64,000 nucleotides of DNA, from NCBI GenBank assembly GCA_958298945.1, contig OY282608.1:75254806-75318805 (forward strand). Reading direction: 5' to 3'. Shown here piece after piece: positions 35,088 to 47,233 of this stretch (positions are counted from its first letter, which is position 1; the number at the start of each line of letters is the position of its first letter). This DNA is from Atherix ibis. Lineage: Eukaryota; Arthropoda; Insecta; Diptera; Athericidae. Position numbers and translations under genes: made by a program. The notes beneath the pieces were generated by a model, which worked only from the letters and a program-made list of their open reading frames with translations, did not search any database and was not told the origin of the DNA.

Positions 35088-38000
35088 GTTAGTTTGTTAG
35101 TTTGTTAGTTTGTTGGTTTGTTCGTTTGTTGTTTTATTAGTTTGTTGGTTTGTTCACTTGTGCGTTTGTTGGCTTGTTGGTTTGTTGGCTTGTAGGCTTG
35201 TTGGTTTGTTGGTTTGTTGGTTTGTTGGTTTGTTAGTTTGTTGGTTTGTTGGCTTGTTGGCTTGTTGGCTTGTTGGTTAGTTGGTTTGTTGGTTTGTTGG
35301 TTTGTTCGTTTGTTGGTTTGTTAGTTTGTTGATTTGTTGGTTTGCCGGTTTGTTCGTTTGTTGGTTATTTAATTTGTTGGTTTGTTGGTTTGTTGGTTTG
35401 TTGGTTTGTATGTTTGTTTGTTTTTTGGTTTGTTGGTTTTTGGTTTGTTGGTTTGTTGGTTTGTTGGTTTGTTCGTATGTTGGTTTTTTGGTTTGTTGGT
35501 TTGTTGGTTTGTTGGTTTGTTGGTTTATTGGTGTGTTGGTTTGTTGGTTTGTTGGTTTGTTGGTTTTTTGGTTTGTTGGCTTGTTGGTTTGTTGGCTTGT
35601 TGGCTTGTTGAATTGTTGGTTTGTTGGTTTGTTGGTTTGTTGGTTTGTTGGTTTGTTGGTTTGTTGGTTTGTTGGTTTGTTGGTCTGTTGGTTTGTTGGT
35701 TTGTTGGTTTATTGGTTTGTTGGTTTGTTGGATTGTTGGTTTGTTGGTTTGTTGGTTTTTTGGTTTGTTGGCTTGTTGGTTTGTTGGCTTGTTGGCTTGT
35801 TGAATTGTTGGTTTGTTGGTTTGTTGGTTTGTTGGTTTGTTGGTTTGTTGGTTTGTTGGTTTGTTGGTTTGTTGGTCTGTTGGTTTGTTGGTTTGTTGGT
35901 TTATTGGTTTGTTGGTTTGTTTGTTTGTTCGTTTGTTGGATTGTTGGTTTATTGGTTTGTTGGATTGTTGGTTTGTTGGTTTGTTGGTTTGTTGGTTTGT
36001 TGGTTTGTTGGTTTGTTGGTTTGTTGGTTTGTTGGTTTGTTGGTTTGTTGGTTTGTTGGTTTGTTGGTTTGTTGGTTTGTTGGTTTGTTGGTTTGTTGGT
36101 TTGTTGGTTTGTTGGTTTGTTGGTTTGTTGGTTTGTTGGTTTGTTGGTTTTTTGGTTTGTTGGCTTGTTGGTCTGTTGGTTTGTTGGTTTGTTGGTTTGT
36201 TGGTTTGTTGGTTTGTTGGTTTGTTAGTTTGTTAGTTTGTTAGTTTGTTGGTTTGTTGGTGTGTTGGTTTGTTGGTTTGTTGGTTTGTTGGTTTTTGGTT
36301 TTTTAGTTTGTTGGCTTCTTGGTTTGTTGGTTTGTTGGTTTGTTGGTTTGTTGGTTTGTTGGTTTGTTTGTTTGTTGGTTTGTTGGTTTGTTCGTTTGTT
36401 GGTTTTTGGGTTTGTTGGTTTGTTAGTTTGTTGGTTTGTTGGTATGTTGATTTGTTGGGTTGTTGGTTTGTTGGTTTGTTGGTTTGTTGGTTTGTTGGTT
36501 TTTTGGTTTGTTGGTTTGTTGGTTTGTTGGTTTGTTGGTTTGTTGGTTTGTTGGTTTGTTGGTTTGTTGGTTTGTTGGTTTGTTGGTTTGTTTGTTTGTT
36601 GGTTTGTTGGTTTGTTCGTTTGTTGGTTTTTGGGTTTGTTGGTTTCTTAGTTTGTTGGTTTGTTGGTATGTTGATTTGTTGGGTTGTTGGTTTGTTGGTT
36701 TGTTGGTTTGTTGGTTTGTTGGTTTTTTGGTTTGTTGGTTTGTTGGTTTGTTGGTTTGTTAGTTTGTTGGTTTGTTGGTTTGTTGGTTTGTTGGTTTGTT
36801 GGTTTGTTGGTTTGTTGGTTTGTTGGCTTGTTGGTTTGTTAGCTTATTGGTTTGTTGGCTTCTTGGTTTGTTGGTTTGTTGGTTTGTTGGTTTGTTGGTT
36901 TGTTGGTTTGTTGGTTTGTTGGTTTGTTGGTTTGTTGGTTTGTTGGTTTGTTACTTTGTGGGTTTGTTGGTTTGTTGGTCTGTTGGTTTTTTGGCTTGTT
37001 GGTTTGTTGGTTTGTTGGTTTGTTTGTTTGTTGGTTTGTTGGTTTGTTCGTTTGTTGGTTTTTGGGTTTGTTGGTTTGTTAGTTTGTTGGTTTGTTGGTT
37101 TGTTGGTTTGTTGGTTTGTTGGTTTGTTGGTTTGTTGGTTTGTTGGTATGTTGATTTGTTGGGTTGTTGGTTTGTTGGTTTGTTGGTTTGTTGGTTTGTT
37201 GGTTTTTTGGTTTGTTGGTTTGTTGGTTTGTTGGTTTGTTGGTTTGTTGGTTTGTTGGTTTGTTGGTTTGTTGGTTTGTTGGTTTGTTGGTTTGTTGGTT
37301 TGTTGGCTTGTTGGTTTGTTGGCTTATTGGTTTGTTGGCTTCTTGGTTTGTTGGTTTGTTGGTTTGTTGGTTTGTTGGTTTGTTGGTTTGTTGGTTTGTT
37401 GGTTTGTTGGTTTGTTGGTTTGTTGGTTTGTTGGTTTGTTGGTTTGTTGGTTTGTTGGTTTGTTGTTTGTTGGTTTGTTGGTTTGTTACTTTGTGGGTTT
37501 GTTGGTTTGTTGGTTTGTTGGTTTGTTGGTTTGTTGGTTTGTTGGTTTGTTAGTTTGTTGGTTTGTTGGTTTGTTGGTTTGTTGGTTTGTTACTTTGTGG
37601 GTTTGTTGGTTTGTTGGTTTGTTGGTTTGTTGGTTTGTTGGTTTGTTGGTTTGTTAGTTTGTTGGTTTGTTGGTTTGTTGGTTTGTTGGTTTGTTGGTTT
37701 GTTGGTTTGTTGGTTTGTTGGCTTGTTGGTTTGTTAGCTTATTGGTTTGATGGCTTCTTGGTTTGTTGGTTTGTTGGTTTGTTGGTTTGTTGGTTTGTTG
37801 GTTTGTTGGTTTGTTGGTTTGTTGGTTTGTTGGTTTGTTGGTTTGTTGGTTTGTTGGTTTGTTACTTTGTGGGTTTGTTGGTTTGTTGGTCTGTTGGTTT
37901 TTTGGCTTGTTGGTTTGTTGGTTTGTTGGTTTGTTGGTTTGTTTGTTTGTTGGTTTGTTGGTTTGTTCGTTTGTTGGTTTTTGGGTTTGTTGGTTTGTTA

Positions 38001-39625
38001 GTTTGTTGGTTTGTTGGTTTGTTGGTTTGTTGGTTTGTTGGTTTGTTGGTTTGTTGGTTTGTTGGTATGTTGATTTGTTGGGTTGTTGGTTTGTTGGTTT
38101 GTTGGTTTGTTGGTTTGTTGGTTTTTTGGTTTGTTGGTTTGTTGGTTTGTTGGTTTGTTGGTTTGTTGGTTTGTTGGTTTGTTGGTTTGTTGGTTTGTTG
38201 GTTTGTTGGTTTGTTGGTTTGTTGGCTTGTTGGTTTGTTGGCTTATTGGTTTGTTGGCTTCTTGGTTTGTTGGTTTGTTGGTTTGTTGGTTTGTTGGTTT
38301 GTTGGTTTGTTGGTTTGTTGGTTTGTTGGTTTGTTGGTTTGTTGGTTTGTTGGTTTGTTGGTTTGTTGGTTTGTTGGTTTGTTGGTTTGTTGGTTTGTTG
38401 GTTTGTTGGTTTGTTACTTTGTGGGTTTGTTGGTTTGTTGGTTTGTTGGTTAGTTCGTTTATTGGTTTGTTAATTTGTTGGTTTATTGGTTTGTTGGTTT
38501 GTTGGTTTGTTCGTATGTTGGTTTGTTGATTTGTTGGTTTGTTCGTTTGTTCGTTTGTTGGCTTGTTGGTTTGTTGGCTTGTTGGCTTGTTGGTTTGTGG
38601 GTTTGTTGGGATGTTGGTTATTTGTTTTGTTGGTGTGTTGGTTTGTTGGTTTGTTGGTTTGTTGGTTTGTTGGTTAGTTGGTTTGTTGGTTTTTTGGTTT
38701 TTTGGTTTGTTCGTTTGTTGGTTTGTTGGTTTGTTGGTTTGTTCGTTTGTTCGTTTGTTGGCTTGTTGGTTTGTTGGCTTGTTGGTTTGTTGGTTTGTTG
38801 GTTTGTTGGCTTGTTGGTTTGTTGGCTTATTGGTTTGTTGGCTTCTTGGTTTGTTGGTTTGTTGGTTTGTTGGTTTGTTGGTTTGTTGGTTTGTTGGTTT
38901 GTTGGTTTGTTGGTTTGTTGGTTTGTTGGTTTGTTGGTTTGTTGGTTTGTTGGTTTGTTGGTTTGTTACTTTGTGGGTTTGTTGGTTTTTTGGTCTGTTG
39001 GTTTTTTGGCTTGTTGGTTTGTTGGTTTGTTGGTTTGTTGGTTTGTTGGTTTGTTTGTTTGTTGGTTTGTTGGTTTGTTCGTTTGTTAGTTTTTGGGTTT
39101 GTTGGTTTGTTAGTTTGTTGGTTTGTTGGTTTGTTGGTTTGTTGGTTTGTTGGTTTGTTAGTTTGTTGGTTTGTTGGTATGTTGATTTGTTGGGTTGTTG
39201 GTTTGTTGGTTTGTTGGTTTGTTGGTTTGTTGGTTTTTTGGTTTTTTGTTTTGTTGGTTTGTTGGTTTGTTGGTTTGTTGGTTTGTTGGTTTGTTGGTTT
39301 GTTGGTTTGTTGGTTTGTTGTTTTGTTGTTTTGTTGGTTTGTTGGCTTGTTGGTTTGTTGGCTTATTGGTTTGTTGGCTTCTTGGTTTGTTGGTTTGTTG
39401 GTTTGTTGGTTTGTTGGTTTGTTGGTTTGTTGGTTTGTTGGTTTGTTGGTTTGTTGGTTTGTTGGTTTGTTGGTTTGTTGGTTTGTTGGTTTGTTGGTTT
39501 GTTGGTTTGTTGGTTTGTTGGTTTGTTGGTTTGTTACTTTGTGGGTTTGTTGGTTTGTTGGTTTGTTGGTTAGTTCGTTTATTGGTTTGTTAATTTGTTG
39601 GTTTATTGGTTTGTTGGTTTGTTGG
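35088..39625. repeat. Region D, unit 1
   Basis: Starts with a triple TTAGTTTG string, then TTCACTTGTGCG at 35153, TTTGCCGG (CCGG at 35345) and GGTTATTTAATTTG near 35,363. A paired module follows with GAATTG at 35610 and 35802, then the GGTTTTTGGTTTTTTAG string at 36290. From there the unit consists of repeated 0.5-1 kb pieces with TATGTTGATTTG, TTTTTGGGTTTG and TTACTTTGTGGG (near 36,950, 37,486, 37,590, 37,861, 38,414, 38,966 and 39,534). Confidence 0.78.
35972..36147. repeat. Run of 22 perfect octamers
   Basis: From just after an ATTGTTGG unit to just before a TTTTTTGG unit every octamer is TTTGTTGG. It is among the longest variant-free runs in the window. Similar but shorter runs lie at the matching places near 39,850-39,990 and 52,232-52,388. 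Confidence 0.85.
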
Positions 39626-42361
39626 TTTTTTGGTTTGTTGGCTTGTTGGTTTGTTGGCTTGTTGGCTTGTTGAATTGTTGGTTTGTTGGTTTGTTGGTTT
39701 GTTGGTTTGTTGGTTTGTTGGTTTGTTGGTTTGTTGGTTTGTTGGTTTGTTGGTCTGTTGGTTTGTTGGTTTGTTGGTTTATTGGTTTGTTGGTTTGTTT
39801 GTTTGTTCGTTTGTTGGATTGTTGGTTTGTTGGTTTGTTGGATTGTTGGTTTGTTGGTTTGTTGGTTTGTTGGTTTGTTGGTTTGTTGGTTTGTTGGTTT
39901 GTTGGTTTGTTGGTTTGTTGGTTTGTTGGTTTGTTGGTTTGTTGGTTTGTTGGTTTGTTGGTTTGTTGGTTTGTTGGTTTGTTGGTTTGTTGGTTTTTTG
40001 GTTTGTTGGCTTGTTGGTCTGTTGGTTTGTTGTTTTGTTGGTTTGTTGGTTTGTTGGTTTGTTGGTTTGTTAGTTTGTTAGTTTGTTAGTTTGTTGGTTT
40101 GTTGGTGTGTTGGTTTGTTGGTTTGTTGGTATGTTGGTTTTTGGTTTTTTAGTTTGTTGGCTTCTTGGTTTGTTGGTTTGTTGGTTTGTTGGTTTGTTTG
40201 TTTGTTGGTTTGTTTGTTTGTTGGTTTGTTGGTTTGTTCGTTTGTTGGTTTTTGGGTTTGTTGGTTTGTTAGTTTGTTGGTTTGTTGGTATGTTGATTTG
40301 TTGGGTTGTTGGTTTGTTGGTTTGTTGGTTTGTTGGTTTGTTGGTTTTTTGGTTTGTTGGTTTGTTGGTTTGTTGGTTTGTTGGTTTGTTGGTTTGTTGG
40401 TTTGTTGGTTTGTTGGTTTGTTGGTTTGTTGGTTTGTTGGTTTGTTTGTTTGTTGGTTTGTTGGTTTGTTCGTTTGTTGGTTTTTGGGTTTGTTGGTTTG
40501 TTAGTTTGTTGGTTTGTTGGTATGTTGATTTGTTGGGTTGTTGGTTTGTTGGTTTGTTGGTTTGTTGGTTTGTTGGTTTTTTGGTTTGTTGGTTTGTTGG
40601 TTTGTTGGTTTGTTGGTTTGTTGGTTTGTTGGTTTGTTGGTTTGTTGGTTTGTTGGTTTGTTGGTTTGTTGGTTTGTTGGTTTGTTGGCTTGTTGGTTTG
40701 TTGGCTTATTGGTTTGTTGGCTTCTTGGTTTGTTGGTTTGTTGGTTTGTTGGTTTGTTGGTTTGTTGGTTTGTTGGTTTGTTGGTTTGTTGGTTTGTTGG
40801 TTTGTTGGTTTGTTGGTTTGTTGGTTTGTTGGTTTGTTGGTTTGTTACTTTGTGGGTTTGTTGGTTTGTTGGTCCGTTGGTTTTTTGGCTTGTTGGTTTG
40901 TTGGTTTGTTGGTTTGTTGGTTTGTTGGTTTGTTTGTTTGTTGGTTTGTTGGTTTGTTCGTTTGTTGGTTTTTGGGTTTGTTGGTTTGTTAGTTTGTTGG
41001 TTTGTTGGTTTGTTGGTTTGTTGGTTTGTTGGTTTGTTAGTTTGTTGGTTTGTTGGTATGTTGATTTGTTGGGTTGTTGGTTTGTTGGTTTGTTGGTTTG
41101 TTGGTTTGTTGGTTTTTTAGTTTGTTGGTTTGTTGGTTTGTTGGTTTGTTGGTTTGTTGGTTTGTTGGTTTGTTGGTTTGTTGGTTTGTTGGTTTGTTGG
41201 TTTGTTGGTTTGTTGGTTTGTTGGCTTGTTGGTTTGTTGGCTTATTGGTTTGTTGGCTTCTTGGTTTGTTGGTTTGTTGGTTTGTTGGTTTGTTGGTTTG
41301 TTGGTTTGTTGGTTTGTTGGTTTGTTGGTTTGTTGGTTTGTTGGTTTGTTGGTTTGTTGGTTTGTTGGTTTGTTGGTTTGTTGGTTTGTTGGTTTGTTAC
41401 TTTGTGGGTTTGTTGGTTTGTTGGTTTGTTGGTTAGTTCGTTTATTGGTTTGTTAATTTGTTGGTTTATTGGTTTGTTGGTTTGTTGGTTTGTTCGTATA
41501 TTGGTTTGTTGATTTGTTGGTTTGTTCGTTTGTTCGTTTGTTGGCTTGTTGGTTTGTTGGCTTTATGGTGTGTTGGTTTGTGGGTTTGTTGGGTTGTTGG
41601 TTATTTGTTTTGTTGGTGTGTTGGTTTGTTGGTTTGTTGGTTTGTTGGTTTGTTGGTTAGTTGGTTTGTTGGTTTTTTGGTTTTTTGGTTTGTTCGTTTG
41701 TTGGTTTGTTGGTTTGTTGGTTTGTTCGTTTGCTCGTTTGTTGGCTTGTTGGTTTGTTGGCTTGTTGGCTTGTTGGTTTGTTGGTCTGTTGATTTGTTGG
41801 TTACTTGGTTTGTTGGTTTGTTGGTTTGTTGGTGTGTTGGTTTGTTGGTTTGTTGGTTTTTTGGTTTTTTGGTTTTTTGGTTTTTTGGTTTGTTGGCTTG
41901 TTAGTTTGTTGATTTGTTGGTTTGTTGGTTTGTTGGTTTGTTGGTTTGTTGGTTTGTTTGTTTGTTGGTTTGTTCGTTTGTTGGTTTTTTGGTTTGTTGG
42001 CTTGTTGGTTTGCTGGCTTGTTGGCTTGTTGAATTGTTGGTTTGTTGGTTTGTTGGTTTGTTGGTTTGTTGGTTTGTTGGTTTGTTGGTTTGTTGGTTTG
42101 TTGGTTTGTTGGTTTGTTTGTTTGTTGGTTTGTGTGTTTGTTGGCTTTTTGGTTTGTTGGCTTGTTGGCTAGTTGGTTTGTTGGTTTGTTGGTTTGTTGG
42201 TTTGTTGGTTTGTTGGTTTGCTGGTTTGTTGGCTTGTTGGTTTGTTGGTTTGCTGATTTGTTGGTTTGTTGGTTTTTTGGTTTGTTGGTTTGTTGGTTTG
42301 TTGGTTTGTTGGCTTGTTGGCTTGTTGGTTTGTTGGTTTGTTGGTTTGTTGGTTTGTTGGT
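39626..42361. repeat. Region D, unit 2
   Basis: Re-enters the D unit at a point equal to about 35,750 (GAATTG at 39670) and repeats it with GGTTTTTGGTTTTTTAG at 40136 (+3846 from 36290), the TTTTTGGGTTTG strings near 40,250 and 40,480 and TTACTTTGTGGG near 40,846 and 41,398. It ends with strings of regions A and C (GGTTACTTGG near 41,802; GTGTGTTTGTTGGC near 42,132). A TTTATGGTGTG variant near 41,563 is private. Confidence 0.75.
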
Positions 42362-44389
42362 TTGTTAGTTTGTTAGTTTGTTGGTTTGTTCGTTTTTTGT
42401 TTTATTAGTTTGTTGGTTTGTTCACTTGTGCGTTTGTTGGCTTGTTGGTTTGTTGGCTTGTAGGCTTGTTGGTTTGTTGGTTTGTTGGTTTGTTGGTTTG
42501 TTAGTTTGTTGGTTTGTTGGCTTGTTGGCTTGTTGGCTTGTTGGTTAGTTGGTTTGTTGGTTTGTTGGTTTGTTCGTTTGTTGGTTTGTTAGTTTGTTGA
42601 TTTGTTGGTTTGCCGGTTTGTTCGTTTGTTGGTTATTTAATTTGCTGGTTTGTTGGTTTGTTGGTTTGTTGGTTTGTATGTTTGTTTGTTTTTTGGTTTG
42701 TTGGTTTTTGGTTTGTTGGTTTGTTGGTTTGTTGGTTTGTTCGTATGTTGGTTTTTTGGTTTGTTGGTTTGTTGGTTTGTTGGTTTGTTGGTTTATTGGT
42801 GTGTTGGTTTGTTGGTTTGTTGGTTTGTTGGTTTTTTGGTTTGTTGGCTTGTTGGTTTGTTGGCTTGTTGGCTTGTTGAATTGTTGGTTTGTTGGTTTGT
42901 TGGTTTGTTGGTTTGTTGGTTTGTTGGTTTGTTGGTTTGTTGGTTTGTTGGTTTGTTGGTATGTTGGTTTGTTGGTTTGTTGGTTTATTGGTTTGTTGGT
43001 TTGTTTGTTTGTTCGTTTGTTGGATTGTTGGTTTGTTGGTTTGTTGGATTGTTGGTTTGTTGGTTTGTTGGTTTTTTGGTTTGTTGGCTTGTTGGTTTGT
43101 TGGCTTGTTGGCTTGTTGAATTGTTGGTTTGTTGGTTTGTTGGTTTGTTGGTTTGTTGGTTTGTTGGTTTGTTGGTTTGTTGGTTTGTTGGTTTGTTGGT
43201 CTGTTGGTTTGTTGGTTTGTTGGTTTATTGGTTTGTTGGTTTGTTTGTTTGTTCGTTTGTTGGATTGTTGGTTTGTTGGTTTGTTGGATTGTTGGTTTGT
43301 TGGTTTGTTGGTTTGTTGGTTTGTTGGTTTGTTGGTTTGTTGGTTTGTTGGTTTGTTGGTTTGTTGGTTTGTTGGTTTGCTGGTTTGTTGGTTTGTTGGT
43401 TTGTTGGTTTGTTGGTTTGTTGGTTTGTTGGTTTGTTGGTTTGTTGGTTTGTTGGTTTGTTGGTTTGTTGGTTTGTTGGTTTGTTGGTTTTTTGGTTTGT
43501 TGGCTTGTTAGTCTGTTGGTTTGTTGGTTTGTTGGTTTGTTGGTTTGTTGGTTTGTTAGTTTGTTAGTTTGTTAGTTTGTTAGTTTGTGGGTATGTTGGT
43601 TTGTTGGTTTGTTGGTTTGTTGGTTTTTGGTTTTTTAGTTTGTTGGCTTCTTGGTTTGTTGGTTTGTTGGTTTGTTGGTTTGTTGGTTTGTTGGTTTGTT
43701 GGTTTGTTTGTTTGTTGGTTTGTTGGTTTGTTCGTTTGTTGGTTTTTGGGTTTGTTGGTTTGTTAGTTTGTTGGTTTGTTGGTTTGTTGGTTTGTTGGTT
43801 TGTTGGTTTGTTAGTTTGTTGGTTTGTTGGTATGTTGATTTGTTGGGTTGTTGATTTGTTGGTTTGTTGGTTTGTTGGTTTGTTGGTTTTTTGGTTTGTT
43901 GGTTTGTTGGTTTGTTGGTTTGTTGGTTTGTTGGTTTGTTGGTTTGTTGGTTTGTTGGTTTGTTGGTTTGTTGGCTTGTTGGTTTGTTGTCTTATTGGTT
44001 TGTTGGCTTCTTGGTTTGTTGGTTTGTTGGTTTGTTGGTTTGTTGGTTTGTTGGTTTGTTGGTTTGTTGGTTTGTTGGTTTGTTGGTTTGTTGGTTTGTT
44101 GGTTTGTTGGTTTATTGGTTTGTTACTTTGTGGGTTTGTTGGTTTGTTGGTCTGTTGGTTTTTTGGCTTGTTGGTTTGTTGGTTTGTTGGTTTGTTGGTT
44201 TGTTGGTTTGTTGGGTTGTTTGTTTGTTGGTTTGTTCGGTTGTTGGTTTGTTGGTTTGTTGGTTTGTTGGTTTGTAGGTTTGTTGATTTGTTGGTTTGTT
44301 GGTTTGTTGGTTAGTTCGTTTATTGGTTTGTTAATTTGTTGGTTTATTGGTTTGTTGGTTTGTTCGTATGTTGGTTTGTTGATTTGTTG
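42362..44389. repeat. Region D, unit 3
   Basis: Starts like unit 1: TTCACTTGTGCG at 42421 and CCGG at 42613, both +7268 from unit 1. Paired GAATTG modules sit at 42878 and 43118 (240 bp apart). It continues with GGTTTTTGGTTTTTTAG at 43622 and TTACTTTGTGGG near 44,123, and ends at the TTCGTATG string near 44,363. Confidence 0.8.
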
Positions 44390-47233
44390 GTTTGTTCGTT
44401 TGTTCGTTTGTTGGCTTGTTGGTTTGTTGGCTTGTTGGCTTGTTGGTTTGTGGGTTTGTTGGGTTGTTGGTTATTTGTTTTGTTGGTGTGTTGGTTTGTT
44501 GGTTTGTTGGTTTGTTGGTTTGTTGGTTAGTTGGTTTGTTGGTTTTTTGGTTTTTTGGTTTGTTCGTTTGTTGGTTTGTTGGTTTGTTGGTTTGTTCGTT
44601 TGTTCGTTTGTTGGCTTGTTGGTTTGTTGGCTTGTTGGCTTGTTGGTTTGTTGGTCTGTTGGGTTGTTGGTTACTTGGTTTGTTGGTTTGTTGGTTTGTT
44701 GGTTTGTTGGTGTGTTGGTTTGTTGGTTTGTTGGTTTTTTGGTTTTTTGGTTTTTTGGTTTTTTGGTTTGTTGGCTTGTTAGTTTGTTGATTTGTTGGTT
44801 TGTTGGTTTGTTGGTTTGTTGGTTTGTTGGTTTGTTTGTTTGTTGGTTTGTTCGTTTGTTGGTTTTTTGGTTTGTTGGTTTGTTGGTTTGTTGATTTGTT
44901 GGTTTGTTGGTTTGTTGGTTTGTTGGTTTGTTGGTTTGTTGGTTTGTTGGTTTGTTGGTTTGTTTGTTTGTTGGTTTGTTCGTTTGTTGGTTTGTTGGTT
45001 TATTGGTTTGTTGGTTTGTTGGTTTGTTGGTTTGTTGGTTTGTTGGTTTGTTGGTTTGTTGGTTTGTTGGTTTGTTGGTCCGTTGGTTTGTTGGTTTGTT
45101 GGTTTGTTGGTTTGTTGGTTTGTTGGTTTGTTGGTTTGTTGGTTTGTTTGTTTGTTGGTTTGTTGGCTTGTTGGTTTTTTGGCTTGTTGGTTTGTTGGTT
45201 TGTTGGTTTGTTGGTTTGTTTGTTTGTTGGTTTGGTCGGTTGTTAGCTTGTTGGTTTTTTGGCTTGTTGGCTTGTTGGCTTGTGGGTTTGTTGGTATGTT
45301 TGTTTGTTGGTTTGTTGGTTTGTTGGTTTGTTGGTTTGTTAGTTTCTTGGTTTGTTGGTTTGTTGGTTTTTTGGTTTGTTGGCTTGTTGGTTTGTTGGCT
45401 TGTTGGCTTGTTGAATTGTTGGTTTGTTGGTTTGTTGGTTTGTTGGTTTGTTGGTTTGTTAGTTTGTTAGTTTGTTGGTTTGTTCGTTTGTTGTTTTATT
45501 AGTTTGTTGGTTTGTTCACTTGTGCGTTTGTTGGCTTGTTGGTTTGTTGGCTTGTAGGCTTGTTGGTTTGTTGGTTTGTTGGTTTGTTGGTTTGTTAGTT
45601 TGTTGGTTTGTTGGCTTGTTGGCTTGTTGGCTTGTTGGTTAGTTGGTTTGTTGGTTTGTTGGTTTGTTCGTTTGTTGGTTTGTTAGTTTGTTGATTTGTT
45701 GGTTTGCCGGTTTGTTCGTTTGTTGGTTATTTAATATGTTGGTTTGTTGGTTTGTTGGTTTGTTGGTATGTATGTTTGTTTGTTTTTTGGTTTGTTGGTT
45801 TTTGGTTTGTTGGTTTGTTGGTTTGTTGGTTTGTTCGTATGTTGGTTTTTTGGTTTGTTGGTTTGTTGGTTTGTTGGTTTATTGGTGTGTTGGTTTGTTG
45901 GTTTGTTGGTTTGTTGGTTTTTTGGTTTGTTGGCTTGTTGGTTTGTTGGCTTGTTGGCTTGTTGAATTTGTTGGTTTGTTGGTCTGTTGGTTTGTTGGTT
46001 TGTTGGTTTATTGGTTTGTTGGTTTGTTTGTTTGTTCGTTTGTTGGATTGTTGGTTTGTTGGTTTGTTGGATTGTTGGTTTGTTGGTTTGTTGGTTTTTT
46101 GGTTTGTTGGCTTGTTGGTTTGTTTGGCTTGTTGGCTTGTTGAATTGTTGGTTTGTTGGTTTGTTGGTTTGTTGGTTTGTTTGTTTGTTGGTTTGTTGGT
46201 TTGTTCGTTTGTTGGTTTTTGGGTTTGTTGGTTTGTTAGTTTGTTGGTTTGTTGGTTTGTTGGTTTGTTGGTTTGTTGGTTTGTTAGTTTGTTGGTTTGT
46301 TGGTATGTTGATTTGTTGGGTTGTTGGTTTGTTGGTTTGTTGGTTTGTTGGTTTGTTGGCTTGTTGGCTTGTTGGTTTGTTGGTTTGTTGGTTTGTTGGT
46401 TTGTTGGTTTGTTGGTTTGTTGGTTTGTTGGTTTGTTCGTTTGTTGTTTTGTTAGTTTGTTGGTGTGTTCACTTGTGCGTTTGTTGGCTTGTTGATTTGT
46501 TGGCTTGTTGGTTTGTTGGTTTGTTGGTTTGTTGGTTTGTTAGTTTGTTGGTTTGTTGGCTTGTTGGCTTGTTGGTTAGTTGGTTTGTTGGTTTGTTGGT
46601 TTGTTCGTTTGTTGGTTTGTATAGTTTGTTGATTTGTTGGTTTGCTGGTTTGTTCGTTTGTTGGTTATTTGGTTTGTTGGCTTGTTGGTTTATTGGTTTG
46701 TTGGTTTGTTGGTTTGTTGGTTTGTTTGGTTTGTAGGTTTGTTGGTTAGTTGGTTTGTTGGTTTGTTGGTTTGTTGGTTTATTGGTTTGTTGGTTTGTTG
46801 GTTTGTTCGTATGTTGGTTTGTTGATTTGTTGGTTTGTTCGTTTGTTGGCTTGTTGGTTTGTTGGCTTGTTGGCTTATTGGTTTGTTGGTTTGTTGGGTT
46901 GTTGGTTATTTGGTTTGTTGGTGTGTTGGTTTGTTGGTTTGTTGGTTTGTTGGTTTGTTGGTTAGTTGGTTTGTTGGTTTTTTGTTTTTTTGGTTTGTTC
47001 GTTTGTTGGTATGTTGGTTTGTTGGTTTGTTGGTTTGTTGGTTTTCTGGTTTGTTGGCTTGTTGGTTTGTTGGTTTGTTGGTTTGTTTGTTTGTTGGTTT
47101 GTAGGCTTGTTGGTTGTTTGGCTTGTTGGTTTGTTGTTTTGTTGGTTTGTTGGTTTGTTTGTTTGTTGGTTTGTTGGTTTGTTGGTTTGTTGGTTTGTTG
47201 GTTTGTTCGTTTGTTGGTTTGTTGGTTTGTTGG
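44390..47233. repeat. Higher-order repeat E, copy 1
   Basis: Repeated in copy 2 at +3099 (GGTTATTTG, 44471), +3107 (TCCGTTGG, 45079; CCGG, 45707) and +3170 (TTCACTTG, 46468; GTATAG, 46619). The change from 3107 to 3170 is a 63-base loss in this copy at about 45,965. Distinct one-base insertions TTTGTTTGG (46119-46127, 46721-46729) and TTTGTATAG (46616-46624) are shared with copy 2. Homology with copy 2 continues past the chosen end to about 47,488. Confidence 0.88.

Noticed and set aside
33558..35108. Open frame of 516 codons on the + strand
   Set aside because: Repeats LVCWFVGL with scattered changes, overlaps equally long frames in the other two phases, has no ribosome binding site or promoter, and its ends are set only by chance ATG and stop variants. 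A by-product of the octamer.
36290..36306. GGTTTTTGGTTTTTTAG as a regulatory motif
   Set aside because: It recurs only as part of higher-order copies and is explained by descent; nothing nearby could be regulated.
37459..37600. 104-base doublet around TTACTTTGTGGG (37,487 and 37,591)
   Set aside because: The flanks between the two marks are mostly plain octamers, so a true duplication cannot be told from two separate inherited marks.
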